Shown here piece by piece: positions 18,363 to 27,263 of a stretch of 64,000 nucleotides of DNA. Position numbers and translations under genes: made by a program. Origin of the DNA: JABDJL01 sp963664065 (GTDB lineage: Bacteria > Pseudomonadota > Gammaproteobacteria > Xanthomonadales > SZUA-36); the NCBI GenBank assembly GCA_963664065.1, contig OY760942.1, positions 2,232,001 to 2,296,000 of the forward strand, in the 5' to 3' direction. Position 1 is the stretch's first letter. The number at the start of each line of letters is the position of its first letter. The notes under the pieces were generated by a model that saw only the letters and a program-made list of their open reading frames with translations, had not been told where the DNA came from and did no database searches.

Positions 18363-19110
18363 ATCCATTACTTACATTACCGGATTCATTTTCCTCAGTG
18401 CCTGCGCCGGTTCAGGCTCACTGAAAAACAGGGGGGGCTCAACTGCCCGGGAAACATCCGAGATCAATACTTCACTTGGCCAGGAGTACTTAAGTCGCGG
18501 GCAATATGAAATTGCACTGGAAAAATTAAAAAAAGCAACCAATGCGGATTCTTCGTACGCACCCGCACACACGGTACTCGCGGTTCTCTACGAGCAAATT
18601 GGTGAACAGGCATCGGCAGAAAAACATTACCTCCGGGCAGTAAAACTTGCGCCAGACAATGGCGACGTCAATAACAATTATGGTGCTTTCCTGTGCCAGT
18701 CAGGAAGGGGCGGAAGCGCAGAAAAATATTTTTTAACGGCAATAGATGATCCGTTTCATCGTACTCCGGCTGTTGCATTCACCAACGCTGGGTCATGTGA
18801 GTTGCAGTCCGGGAATCTGGACAAAGCAGAGAGATATCTGCGACAATCCCTTGAATATGATGCCGAATTTGCTGATGCGCTGTTGGCAATGGCGCATGTA
18901 AGCGTTTTGAAAGGGGAGAACCTTAGCGCCAGAGCGTTTTTGCAGAGGTATGAAAGTGCAGGACCCGGAACCGCTGAAAGCCTCAGCCTGGGAATCCGCA
19001 TAGAGTCCCGTTTGCAAAACGAACAAGGCGCAAATGAATACTTAGATCAATTACTCGTGCGTTTTCCGAGATCAAAACAAGCCGAGGAGATCAGGGGCGA
19101 GCTTCGATAA
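18352..19110 (+). CDS. pilW: Type IV pilus biogenesis lipoprotein PilW/PilF (TPR)
   Basis: A 252-residue outer-membrane lipoprotein; the signal peptide ends in the lipobox FLSAC with Cys18. Tandem TPR units follow (LGQEYLSRGQYEIALEKLKKA, AHTVLAVLYEQIGEQASAEKHY, NNYGAFLCQSGRGGSAEKYF, NAGSCELQSGNLDKAERYLR). PilW/PilF pilots the type IV pilus secretin PilQ to the outer membrane. ATG 18352, with GGAG seven bases upstream, overlaps the rlmN end; the gene ends in TAATG shared with rodZ. A PilZ protein further along (42448-42789) supports the presence of type IV pili. Confidence 0.92.
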   Translation: MNYRSITYITGFIFLSACAGSGSLKNRGGSTARETSEINTSLGQEYLSRGQYEIALEKLKKATNADSSYAPAHTVLAVLYEQIGEQASAEKHYLRAVKLAPDNGDVNNNYGAFLCQSGRGGSAEKYFLTAIDDPFHRTPAVAFTNAGSCELQSGNLDKAERYLRQSLEYDAEFADALLAMAHVSVLKGENLSARAFLQRYESAGPGTAESLSLGIRIESRLQNEQGANEYLDQLLVRFPRSKQAEEIRGELR

Positions 19111-20030
19111 TGACAAAACAACAACAACTTATTCCACTGTACGCGGGGAAAAGGCTACGCCAGGAACGCAAAAAACGTGGCCTTGAACTGGTCGAGGTGG
19201 CTTCCTATCTTCGTATAGATCTTCCAGTACTGCAGGCATTGGAACAGGACAAATTGAATCACCTGGCTTCAGTATACCAACGTGCCTACATTACTGCCTA
19301 TGCTCGCTACCTGGAATTTGAAGAATCAGAAGTCAAGCAAATGCTAGGGTCGGTCGGTGATGAACACCCTGAAATACATACAGTTTTTCCCGAAGCAGGT
19401 AAGCCCAACCAGGCAGATCGTTGGCTGAAAGCAACCAGCTATGTGCTGGCATCACTGCTGGTCGGCACCCTTGCATGGCAGTTTACACACGAAGCCGCAC
19501 GGCTGTCGCAGGATGGTATTGAGCTGACAACAGGTGATGAAGTTGCCACTTCAGGACAATCGCGGCCAACGCTTGATTCATCAACCCAGCAAATCGACGG
19601 AGCCACTCATGATAACGCTTCTATTGCTGCCGTCGAAATTCTCCAACAACAGCGGGCTGCCAGAAGAAACGTCGGTGAAGAAGCCTGGGCAGCCTTGCAG
19701 CAAGGCAGTGCTGAATCCGAGGCCGGATCGTCCCTGGCTGATGGAGAATTCACCCTTGACCTGACTGCGTCGGGAGATAGCTGGGTCGAAATCAGTGATG
19801 CAAATGGCAAGCAACTGGAATTGGATTTAGTCAGGGGTGGCAGCACGAAACATTACACGGGTGTGGCACCCTTTAACATTCAATTTGGCAGGGCATCGGC
19901 ACTCAGTCTTTACCTTGACGGGCAAGCTGTAGATCTCGCGCCTTTTACCAGCGGCGACGTGACCCAGATGATTTTGGATGGCGCCAACAATGCTATCGGG
20001 CCCGACGAAAAAGACTCCGGCGAGGGCTAA
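19110..20030 (+). CDS. rodZ: RodZ, cytoskeletal helix-turn-helix membrane protein
   Basis: RodZ anchors MreB to the inner membrane and sets rod shape. The 306-residue protein has an N-terminal HTH_25 domain (GKRLRQERKKRGLELVEVASYLRI, YQRAYITAYARYLEF), one membrane span (WLKATSYVLASLLVGTLAW), a low-complexity periplasmic linker rich in Gln, Ser and Ala, and a C-terminal DUF4115 domain (LDLTASGDSWVEISDANGKQ, FNIQFGRASALSLYLDGQ). It begins within the pilW stop codon (TAATG). In most relatives ispG follows; here hisS follows directly after a 94-nt gap. Confidence 0.94.
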   Translation: MTKQQQLIPLYAGKRLRQERKKRGLELVEVASYLRIDLPVLQALEQDKLNHLASVYQRAYITAYARYLEFEESEVKQMLGSVGDEHPEIHTVFPEAGKPNQADRWLKATSYVLASLLVGTLAWQFTHEAARLSQDGIELTTGDEVATSGQSRPTLDSSTQQIDGATHDNASIAAVEILQQQRAARRNVGEEAWAALQQGSAESEAGSSLADGEFTLDLTASGDSWVEISDANGKQLELDLVRGGSTKHYTGVAPFNIQFGRASALSLYLDGQAVDLAPFTSGDVTQMILDGANNAIGPDEKDSGEG

Positions 20031-20124
20031 GCCCGTCTTTATTTGCCTGGGCCGGTAATGGCCTTTGCTTTTAGCACACGGCAGGAATAGCATTGCCTTT
20101 TTCCAATCGGAGTTTTGCGCACCA

Positions 20125-21399
20125 GTGAATCCTGGTTTCAGATCAATAAGGGGAATGCATGACATTCTGCCCGCGGATATAGCTGCCTGGCATTTATTGG
20201 AATCACGAGCCAGGTCTGTATTCGCGTCATATGGTTTTGAGGAAATCCGAATTCCGTTGTTGGAAAAAACCGAGGTTTTCACGCGCGCCATTGGTAACGC
20301 CACCGATGTGGTTGAAAAGGAAATGTATTCGTTCGACGACCGCAACGGAGATTCCCTTAGCCTGAGACCGGAAGGGACTGCCGGGATCGTGCGGGCGGTA
20401 CTTCAAAACGGATTGTTGTACGGGAACCCGTTGCGATTATGGTATGCCGGGCCCATGTTCAGGCATGAGCGACCCCAGAAGGGAAGGACCCGCCAATTTC
20501 ACCAGATAGGGGCCGAGGTGTTCGGTGCGGCCGGGCCAGACGTGGACGCGGAATTAATCGTAATGGCGGAGCGCCTGTGGCGCGAACTTGGGCTAAATGA
20601 ACTGAGGCTGGAAATTAATTCTCTGGGTAACAGCACTGAGCGTGCCACTTATCGCGATGAGTTGCTAAGGTATCTGGTTTCAGTTTCTGCGGAGTTGGAT
20701 GAAGAAACCCGGAAGCGGGTAGAAAGAAACCCGCTTCGCGTACTTGACAGCAAAGACCAACACGTTTTGTCCTTATTGGAAGATGCCCCGGTTTTGGCTG
20801 AGTTCCTGGGCGAGGAGTCGATCGCTCATTTTGAGGGCCTTCGCTATTTGCTTGATCGCCTTGCTGTCGAATACCAGGTGAACAACCGCCTGGTACGTGG
20901 TCTGGATTATTACAGTCAATGTGTATTTGAGTGGGTCAGTAATGACCTGGGCGCACAGGGAACAGTCTGTGCCGGCGGTCGCTATGACAGCCTGGTTGAG
21001 TTGCAGGGCGGTAAGCCCTGGTCGGGTGTCGGTTTCGCCATGGGCCAGGAGCGATTGGTGGAGTTGATTCGAAACCAGGGTCAAACCTCAAGGGCGGAGC
21101 CGCATGTCTACATGGTTCTTGCCGGAACCAGGGCAAATGCCAGTGGAATTGAACTGGCGGAAAAATTAAGAAACCAAATCACGGGACTGTCGATAATCTG
21201 CAACCCGGGTGATGGCAGTTTCAAATCGCAATTCAAGAGGGCAGACCGGAGTGGAGCAGGACTGGCCTTTGTGATTGGAGAAGAGGAGCTTGAAAACGCT
21301 ACCGTTACTATCAAGCGATTGCGGGAAGATGAGCCGCAGGAAAAAATTGAGTTGCCCAGGCTGGTTGGCTGGTTGAACGAGTGGCTGGAACGTCAATAG
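20125..21399 (+). CDS. hisS: Histidyl-tRNA synthetase
   Basis: Class II aminoacyl-tRNA synthetase of 424 residues. Visible are the N-terminal FRSIRGMHDILP, motif 2 (FRHERPQKGRTRQFHQIGAE), the histidine-A loop RGLDYYSQCVFEW, motif 3 (GVGFAMGQERL) and the C-terminal anticodon-binding domain ending LVGWLNEWLE. I choose GTG 20125 with GGAG 12 bases upstream; an in-frame start at 20065 would add 20 residues not seen in the family. The gene sits in the usual rodZ-to-bamB block, without ispG in front of it. Confidence 0.95.
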   Translation: MNPGFRSIRGMHDILPADIAAWHLLESRARSVFASYGFEEIRIPLLEKTEVFTRAIGNATDVVEKEMYSFDDRNGDSLSLRPEGTAGIVRAVLQNGLLYGNPLRLWYAGPMFRHERPQKGRTRQFHQIGAEVFGAAGPDVDAELIVMAERLWRELGLNELRLEINSLGNSTERATYRDELLRYLVSVSAELDEETRKRVERNPLRVLDSKDQHVLSLLEDAPVLAEFLGEESIAHFEGLRYLLDRLAVEYQVNNRLVRGLDYYSQCVFEWVSNDLGAQGTVCAGGRYDSLVELQGGKPWSGVGFAMGQERLVELIRNQGQTSRAEPHVYMVLAGTRANASGIELAEKLRNQITGLSIICNPGDGSFKSQFKRADRSGAGLAFVIGEEELENATVTIKRLREDEPQEKIELPRLVGWLNEWLERQ

Positions 21400-21488
21400 C
21401 AACAGCTGGTCAGAACCAGGGCCAGCCATGCAGCAATGTGGAAACAGCATACAAACATTAAAAGAAATCAGGACACACGAGAATTCAA

Positions 21489-22148
21489 ATGGTAGAAATT
21501 CACGACACACATGAGCAAGGTGAAATCGTTAAAAGCTGGCTTCGGGAAAATGGCGGGGCCATCGTCCTTGGGCTGGTGCTGGCATTCGGGAGTCTTTTTG
21601 GGCTCAAGCAATGGCAGAGATGGGAAACAAACCAGCATCAGCAGGCCTCGTCCGAGTACGAGGTGATGATCGCCCTGCTGTCCGAGGGTAATCTCGACGC
21701 AGCAGTTGCGAATTATGAAACATTAAAGGCAGATTTTTCCAGGTCGGCCTACACCTCACTGGCGTCATTGCACATGGCAAAAGCCCGGCTTGAGGCTGGC
21801 CAGGTTGACCTTTCGGCCCAATTGCTTGAACACGCAATGAACAACGCCAAACCCGCGGCAGTGCAGGTGGTTGCGCGAGAACGCCTTGCTCGGGTGCGTT
21901 TGGATCAGGGCGATCACGAAGCTGCCCTGGCACTGCTGAATGGCGTACCGTCTGATTCCGGATTCGAAGCGCAATTCGCCGAGATAAGAGGTGATATTCA
22001 CAGGCTCAAAGGCGACATGGCCGAAGCAGCACGTTACTACAGCGAAGCGCTTGATGCCCTGGAGGCGGGCACGGGTAACCGGGCGTTCCTGGAGATCAAA
22101 CTGGAATCCAGCGGTGGTGCTGTAGAAGAAGAGGGTGAAGCATCATGA
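21489..22148 (+). CDS. yfgM: YfgM-like TPR ancillary protein of the Sec translocon
   Basis: A 219-residue single-span protein. The cytoplasmic start (HDTHEQGEIVKSWLRENGG) is followed by one membrane helix (AIVLGLVLAFGSLFGLKQW) and a periplasmic TPR region (AARYYSEALDAL; ALALLNGVPSDSGF). YfgM associates with SecYEG and the chaperone PpiD, and its gene lies between hisS and bamB in enterics exactly as here. The stop overlaps the bamB start (ATGA, 22145-22148), so the two are translationally coupled. Confidence 0.92.
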   Translation: MVEIHDTHEQGEIVKSWLRENGGAIVLGLVLAFGSLFGLKQWQRWETNQHQQASSEYEVMIALLSEGNLDAAVANYETLKADFSRSAYTSLASLHMAKARLEAGQVDLSAQLLEHAMNNAKPAAVQVVARERLARVRLDQGDHEAALALLNGVPSDSGFEAQFAEIRGDIHRLKGDMAEAARYYSEALDALEAGTGNRAFLEIKLESSGGAVEEEGEAS

Positions 22149-23311
22149 AATGGCGCTTGCTGCTGGTATTGGCATTTGCTCTTACACTTCAGAATTGCAG
22201 CTGGATTAAAAGCTGGGGTGATGATGAAGTGGAGCCGGGTGAACCCGTTGCTCTGGTTGAGTTCTCGCCCAGCCTGGGCACACAAAAGAAGTGGTCGGTA
22301 AGAATTGGAGACGGGGTAGGCCGCAAACGCACACAACTCAGGCCGGTGTTTTCCGGCGGCAACATATTTGCCGCGGATTACAAGGGCCTTCTGGTTTCAC
22401 TGAACGCCGCATCGGGTCGCAAGCGATGGGAAGTCAAAACAAAACTGCCGTTTTCGGGTGGCCCGGGCGTACAGGGTTCGACAGTTTATATTGGTACGGA
22501 GAATGGCACTGTGCATGCCTTTGATTCTTCAAACGGCGCCTCGAAATGGGTAGCGGAGGTCAGCTCTGAAGTCCTCGCTGCTCCCAAGGCAGAAGATGGC
22601 ATAGTCGTGGTTCGAAGCATTGACGGAAGAATCTTTGGCCTGGAAGAGGATACCGGGCGGAGGCTATGGATTTACGACCACAGTGTGCCTTTATTGACCC
22701 TGCGTGGAAATTCTGAACCCCTGGTAAGGGCTGGAACTATCTATATCGGATACGACGGTGGTGAAGTGGTTGCTTTGCGTCTTCAGGATGGCTCGCTGAT
22801 TTGGGAACAGGCAGTGATTTCTACCGAGGGCAGATCCGAATTGGAGCGCCTTGCTGATATTGACGGTCAGTTGGTGTACGTGGCGTCCGACCTGCTGGTT
22901 TCCAGCTACAAGACACGACTGGCTTCACTGGCGGCGGATTCAGGAAGATTGCTGTGGTTCAAAGACATCGCCTCAGCGACAGGCGTGGTAGTTGAGCGGA
23001 TCAACCTGGCCATTAGTGACCGGGAAGATAATGTCTGGCTGCTGGATCGGAGAAACGGCTCTACCAACTGGAAACAGGATCAGCTTGGAAACCGCGGTTT
23101 AACACGGCCGGTCTTTTTCGGTAGTTTTGTTGTGGTTGGAGATTTTGAGGGGTACCTCCACTGGCTGAAAGTCTCGGACGGAACATTTGCAGCACGTACC
23201 AAGGTCGGCGGTGATGGTTTTGTATCCGCACCACTGGTCTCGGGAGACACCTTGTACGTACTCACCAACGGCGGGGAATTGAGCGCATTCGGTGCGGGTG
23301 GCAAATTGTAG
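22145..23311 (+). CDS. bamB: Outer-membrane assembly lipoprotein BamB
   Basis: BamB is the beta-propeller lipoprotein of the BAM complex. The 388-residue protein has a lipoprotein signal with Cys18 (LTLQNC) and eight PQQ-like blades, seen as repeats of the type FAADYKGLLVSLNAASGRKRWE, VYIGTENGTVHAFDSSNGASKW and VWLLDRRNGSTNWKQ. It follows yfgM with a 4-nt overlap and is followed by an intrinsic terminator before der. The full length and blade count look normal. Confidence 0.96.
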   Translation: MKWRLLLVLAFALTLQNCSWIKSWGDDEVEPGEPVALVEFSPSLGTQKKWSVRIGDGVGRKRTQLRPVFSGGNIFAADYKGLLVSLNAASGRKRWEVKTKLPFSGGPGVQGSTVYIGTENGTVHAFDSSNGASKWVAEVSSEVLAAPKAEDGIVVVRSIDGRIFGLEEDTGRRLWIYDHSVPLLTLRGNSEPLVRAGTIYIGYDGGEVVALRLQDGSLIWEQAVISTEGRSELERLADIDGQLVYVASDLLVSSYKTRLASLAADSGRLLWFKDIASATGVVVERINLAISDREDNVWLLDRRNGSTNWKQDQLGNRGLTRPVFFGSFVVVGDFEGYLHWLKVSDGTFAARTKVGGDGFVSAPLVSGDTLYVLTNGGELSAFGAGGKL

Positions 23312-23343
23312 GCACCCGGCAATTGTGGCATTTCAATACTGAA

Positions 23344-23365
23344 GGGCGCAAAATGCGCCCTTTTT
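23344..23365 (+). terminator. Intrinsic terminator after bamB
   Basis: GGGCGC-AAAAT-GCGCCC followed by TTTTT: a six-bp GC stem, a five-base loop and a U tract, 32 nt after the bamB stop. It probably ends the ndk-bamB transcript, and der then needs its own start within 23366-23432. Confidence 0.85.
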
Positions 23366-23432
23366 ATTTGGGAGCCACAGTAGCTCCATAGTTTAAGATT
23401 ACACACCATTCATTTCAGAGATCAATAATTCC

Positions 23433-24830
23433 ATGCTGCCTGTAGTCGCCATCGTCGGACGCCCTAATGTTGGGAAGTCGACCCTGTTCAATGCACTGAC
23501 CCGTACACGGGACGCACTGGTTGCGGATATGCCCGGGGTGACACGTGACCGGCAATATGGCATTTCGCGGGTCGGAAGCACGGCCTGCGTATTGGTAGAC
23601 ACGGGGGGGCTTATCAGCCAGGCGGAAGGCATCGAATATTTAACGGCACAACAGGTCCACCAGGCCATTGACGAGGCCAGCCTGGTTGTTTTCCTGGTAA
23701 GCGCAAGAGACGGCCTGCTGCCCGAGGATCAGGAAATAGTAAAAAGTCTGCGCCAAAAAGGAAGCAAAATATTGCTGGTAGCGAACAAGATCGATGGAAC
23801 AGAGGAGGAGATTGCGCTGGCAGACTTCGCTGCATTGGGTCTGGGTGAAACCGTTGGTGTTTCGGCAGCCCACCGGCGTGGCATGGAAGCATTGATGCAG
23901 GCAGTGAATCGGGATTTGCCTGACTACAAGGAAGAACCGGAAGAAAATGATGATTCCCTTCGCTTGTCTATCATCGGCCGTCCAAATGTTGGTAAATCCA
24001 CACTGGTTAACCGTCTTCTCGGTGAAGAGCGGGTCATGGCATATGACTTGCCCGGCACCACCCGTGACTCCATCAGCATGAAAATGGAACGGGATGGCAC
24101 CCGGTATGAGCTGATCGATACAGCGGGCGTCAGGCGGCGGTCCAGGGTATCCAATGCCCTGGAAAAATTTAGCGTGATCAAAGCCCTGCAGGCCATTGAG
24201 CGTTCTCACATCGTGATTCTGATGCTGGATGCCAGCGAGGGACTCACGGATCAGGATACGACCCTGCTTGGACATATTCTGCAGCAGGGAAAAGGTCTTG
24301 TTCTTGCGCTTAATAAGTGGGACGGACTGGACGGGGATTTCCGTGAACGGGTGCTTTCCGATATGGAACGAAAATTGAGATATGTAACCTGGGCACGGAC
24401 TATACGGTTATCGGCATTGCATGGCTCCGGCATTCAGGAATTAATGGCCGCGGCAGTTGAAGCCTGGAAGAGCGCCACGCGTGAGTTTTCAACCAATGAA
24501 TTGACCCGGGTATTGCAAAAAGCTTTTGAAGCGCATCAACCGCCAATGAGCAGGGGCCGTACCGCTCGTTTACGTTATGCGCATTCCGGCGGCAAACTTC
24601 CACCGAGGATCATTATCCACGGAAACAGGACTGACACCGTTCCGGATTCCTACCGCCGCTATTTGGAAAACACGTTTATCAAGCACTTCAAACTGAAGGG
24701 TACGCCCCTGGTAATCAATTTTCGTGGCGGTGACAACCCGTTCAAAGATCGCAAAAATATCCTGAGTGAGCGTCAAAAAGCGAAGCGACGTCGCTTGAAG
24801 AAATTCACCAAAAAATCAAAAAACAGATGA
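23433..24830 (+). CDS. der: GTPase Der (EngA), 50S ribosome assembly
   Basis: Der is a double-GTPase needed for 50S subunit maturation. The 465-residue protein has two G domains: GRPNVGKSTLFN (residue 8 onward) with DMPGVTRDR, DTGG and NKID, then GRPNVGKSTLVN (residue 186 onward) with DLPGTTRDS, DTAG and NKWD. A KH-like C-terminal domain ends in a basic tail (RQKAKRRRLKKFTKK). The gene end overlaps by 58 nt the opposite-strand glutathione peroxidase frame. Confidence 0.97.
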   Translation: MLPVVAIVGRPNVGKSTLFNALTRTRDALVADMPGVTRDRQYGISRVGSTACVLVDTGGLISQAEGIEYLTAQQVHQAIDEASLVVFLVSARDGLLPEDQEIVKSLRQKGSKILLVANKIDGTEEEIALADFAALGLGETVGVSAAHRRGMEALMQAVNRDLPDYKEEPEENDDSLRLSIIGRPNVGKSTLVNRLLGEERVMAYDLPGTTRDSISMKMERDGTRYELIDTAGVRRRSRVSNALEKFSVIKALQAIERSHIVILMLDASEGLTDQDTTLLGHILQQGKGLVLALNKWDGLDGDFRERVLSDMERKLRYVTWARTIRLSALHGSGIQELMAAAVEAWKSATREFSTNELTRVLQKAFEAHQPPMSRGRTARLRYAHSGGKLPPRIIIHGNRTDTVPDSYRRYLENTFIKHFKLKGTPLVINFRGGDNPFKDRKNILSERQKAKRRRLKKFTKKSKNR

Positions 24831-25327
24831 CGGGGATTCAGAAAATTCAGGTATGCAGGTTTTTTTTCGATCTGATGGGTGATTTCCGGATCATCGGGCT
24901 CTATGGCCGAGGGCCAGAATTCCAGCAATTGCCCCTGGCGACTGAACAGGTATTTCCAAAAATTCCACCTTGGGAGAGCATCTTCACCAATTTCTTCACC
25001 CAGGTCGACAAACAATGGGTGGGGGCCTCGTCCCATGACATGTTGCTTGGTGGTCATCGGGAATGTGACCTTGTAATTAGTGGCGCAGAATTCACCGATA
25101 ACTTCTTCATCGTCCGGTTCCTGCTCACCGAAATCGTTACTCGGAATGCCGACTATCACCAGTCCGCTTTGCCTGTAATTCTCCCAAATAAATTGCAGTT
25201 TCTTGTACTGCGGCGTGTAGCCGCATCTGGAAGCCGTATTCACAATCAGAATGGCTTGTCCCCGGTAATTGGATAATGGCAGACTTGCGCCGCGTAGAGA
25301 TGTAAAAACATATTCGTGTATGTTCAT
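24773..25327 (-). CDS. Glutathione peroxidase family protein, probable C-terminal frameshift
   Basis: A thiol peroxidase of the GPx family in its cysteine form. Catalytic Cys35 is in NTASRCGYTPQY, followed by GIPSNDFGEQEPDDEEVI and the Trp motif PRWNFWKYLFSRQGQLLEFW. A good GGAGGGG site precedes ATG 25327. The first 160 or so residues are typical; after QIEKK the frame continues for about 28 atypical basic and aromatic residues and runs into the der gene. At that point there are eight A (T8 on the plus strand, 24860-24867); seven would give a stop 24847-24849, the normal length, and no overlap with der. So the tail is probably an indel product. Confidence 0.85.
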   Translation of the reverse strand: MNIHEYVFTSLRGASLPLSNYRGQAILIVNTASRCGYTPQYKKLQFIWENYRQSGLVIVGIPSNDFGEQEPDDEEVIGEFCATNYKVTFPMTTKQHVMGRGPHPLFVDLGEEIGEDALPRWNFWKYLFSRQGQLLEFWPSAIEPDDPEITHQIEKKPAYLNFLNPRHLFFDFLVNFFKRRRFAF

Positions 25328-25478
25328 GGTTCCCCTCCAAACATTGGTAGCGGCTAGTTTAAGTCAAGCCCGGTAAAGTACCAATCCGTTACAATAAGAG
25401 CGGGCTAACCGAGCGATAGCCGAATCATAGAAAACCAGGCCTGAAAATATTTAAAACAGCCAAAATCAGGAGAAATCA

Positions 25479-26366
25479 ATGCCAGCTGAAATTATTGACG
25501 GCAAGGCCATTGCGGCCACCATACGTGCAGAAATTGCAGTTGAAGTTGCCGCGCTCAAAACGGAGCCAGGCCGTGTACCCGGCCTGGCTACGGTTCTTGT
25601 CGGACAAAGAAAAGACTCCCAGGCCTATGTGCGCATGAAAAAGAAAGCCTGCGCAGAAGTGGGAATCAAATCCTTTGGCCATGATTTACCCGAAGACATC
25701 AGTCAGCAGGAACTACTAGAAGTCGTCCGTGGCCTCAATTCGGACCCGGACGTTCATGGCATACTCGTTCAGTTGCCTCTTCCCGGGCATATCGACGACG
25801 AGGAAATTCTGGGTGCAGTCAGTCTGGAAAAAGACGTGGATGGGTTTCACCCGTTGAATATTGGCCGGCTTTCCATGAAACGCCGCGAACCCCTGTTTGT
25901 TCCCTGCACGCCCAAGGGCTGTATTGAATTGCTTGATCGAAGCGGGGTTCAGATAGAGGGTAGCCACGCTGTGGTTCTGGGCAGAAGTAATATCGTGGGC
26001 TTGCCGGTTTCCATGCTGTTACTGCATCGCAACGCTACGCTTACGATTTGCCATTCGCGCACTCAAAATCTGCCAGATGTGGTGCGCGGTGCCGACATTC
26101 TTATTGCCGCAGTCGGGCATGCGGAAATGGTGCGTGGCGACTGGATCAAACCAGGCGCGGTGGTCGTCGACGTGGGGGTTAATGCCATTGACGACACCAG
26201 TGTCGAAAAAGGATACCGGCTGGTGGGTGATGTTGCATTTGAAGAAGCAAGCCAGCATGCGTCTGCCATTACCCCGGTACCGGGCGGTGTCGGCCCCATG
26301 ACAATTGCCATGTTGCTGCGTAATACGATGGATAGTGCGCAGCGTCACACCACACTTGCGTCATGA
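25479..26366 (+). CDS. folD: Methylenetetrahydrofolate dehydrogenase/cyclohydrolase
   Basis: FolD interconverts 5,10-methylene-THF and 10-formyl-THF using NADP. The 295-residue protein shows VGQRKDSQAYVRMKKKACAEVGI with the catalytic Lys, VQLPLPGHID, EKDVDGFHPLNIGRL, CTPKGCIELL, the nucleotide-binding VLGRSNIVGLPVSMLL, and ITPVPGGVGPMTIAMLLRNT. AGGAG lies six bases before ATG 25479. It overlaps the opposite-strand PPK2 gene by 6 nt at the end. Confidence 0.97.
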   Translation: MPAEIIDGKAIAATIRAEIAVEVAALKTEPGRVPGLATVLVGQRKDSQAYVRMKKKACAEVGIKSFGHDLPEDISQQELLEVVRGLNSDPDVHGILVQLPLPGHIDDEEILGAVSLEKDVDGFHPLNIGRLSMKRREPLFVPCTPKGCIELLDRSGVQIEGSHAVVLGRSNIVGLPVSMLLLHRNATLTICHSRTQNLPDVVRGADILIAAVGHAEMVRGDWIKPGAVVVDVGVNAIDDTSVEKGYRLVGDVAFEEASQHASAITPVPGGVGPMTIAMLLRNTMDSAQRHTTLAS

Positions 26367-27263
26367 GCCTGTAATTCGATCCTCGAGAACCCCGGCAATT
26401 CTCTGCATTTCTGAGTCATCCTCAATGTCAGGCTGAGGAAACGCCAGCGGCAGGTCGCTTAGCGCGTGATGGATGACTTCTGCGACCTGGTACCTCATAT
26501 AAGGTTTATGATCTGCAGGAATGACAAACCACGGGGCCCAGGGCCTTGAAGTTTCATTCAACATATCAATCACCGCTTCATTATATTTTTCTCTGAATCC
26601 CGCCTCGACCACATCGTGAGATGAAAACTTCCAGCGCTTGTCTGCTTGCCTGATTCGGTCCAGGAATCGTCTTGCCTGTTCTTCGGGTGAGACATGCAGC
26701 CAGAATTTCAATATGACTGTATTGGCAATGGCGAGGTGACGTTCATGTTCCCTGATCGCCTGGTAGCGTACAGGCCACAGCTTTTCAATGTCAGGTACAC
26801 CGCCCGGATACTGTACCCCGAGAAATTCAGGATGCACACGAACCGTGAGGACTTCTTCGTAATAACTGCGGTTAAATATCCCGATTTCACCGCGAGCGGG
26901 TAGTTTTAGAGTTGTACGCCATAGGAAATCATGGGCCAGTTCATGCGGGGCAGGGCGTTTGAAAGCCACCACCCTGACCCCGGCAGGATCCAGGTTTGAA
27001 AAAACCTCCCTAATCGTACCGTCTTTTCCCGCGGCATCCATGGCCTGGAAAACACACAGCACCGAATACTGCTTGCCAGCATACAAAAGCTCTTGTAACG
27101 GCTCGAGTTGTTTACGTATTTTCTTGAGCCTTGCGCTGCTGCCCACATTCCTCCTGGCAGAAGCACTTTTCAGATCAGTTGCCTTTAAATTACCGTCAAA
27201 TGGAGTTATCCACTGGCTGTCTGCGGCAACGGTGCGTGGTGCCTGGCTTTCAAAAATATTCAT
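26361..27263 (-). CDS. PPK2-family polyphosphate:nucleotide phosphotransferase
   Basis: A 300-residue PPK2 of the one-domain TIGR03709-like type. The Walker A-like motif is FQAMDAAGKDGTIREVFS, the lid and Walker B segments are FNRSYYEEVLTVRVHPEF and ANTVILKFWLHVSPEEQARRF, and the C-terminal part has RPWAPWFVIPADHKPYMRYQV. Such enzymes phosphorylate AMP and/or ADP from polyphosphate; the class cannot be fixed by eye. Its ATG overlaps the thiolase stop (ATGA, 27260-27263), so it is the last gene of the fadJ-fadI-ppk2 operon. That suggests a role in refilling the adenylate pool during fatty-acid activation. Confidence 0.92.
   Translation of the reverse strand: MNIFESQAPRTVAADSQWITPFDGNLKATDLKSASARRNVGSSARLKKIRKQLEPLQELLYAGKQYSVLCVFQAMDAAGKDGTIREVFSNLDPAGVRVVAFKRPAPHELAHDFLWRTTLKLPARGEIGIFNRSYYEEVLTVRVHPEFLGVQYPGGVPDIEKLWPVRYQAIREHERHLAIANTVILKFWLHVSPEEQARRFLDRIRQADKRWKFSSHDVVEAGFREKYNEAVIDMLNETSRPWAPWFVIPADHKPYMRYQVAEVIHHALSDLPLAFPQPDIEDDSEMQRIAGVLEDRITGS

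Noticed and set aside
20065..20124. Twenty extra residues at the hisS N-terminus
   Set aside because: Family members start just before FRSIRGMHDILP; the GTG at 20125 has a ribosome-binding site and gives normal length.
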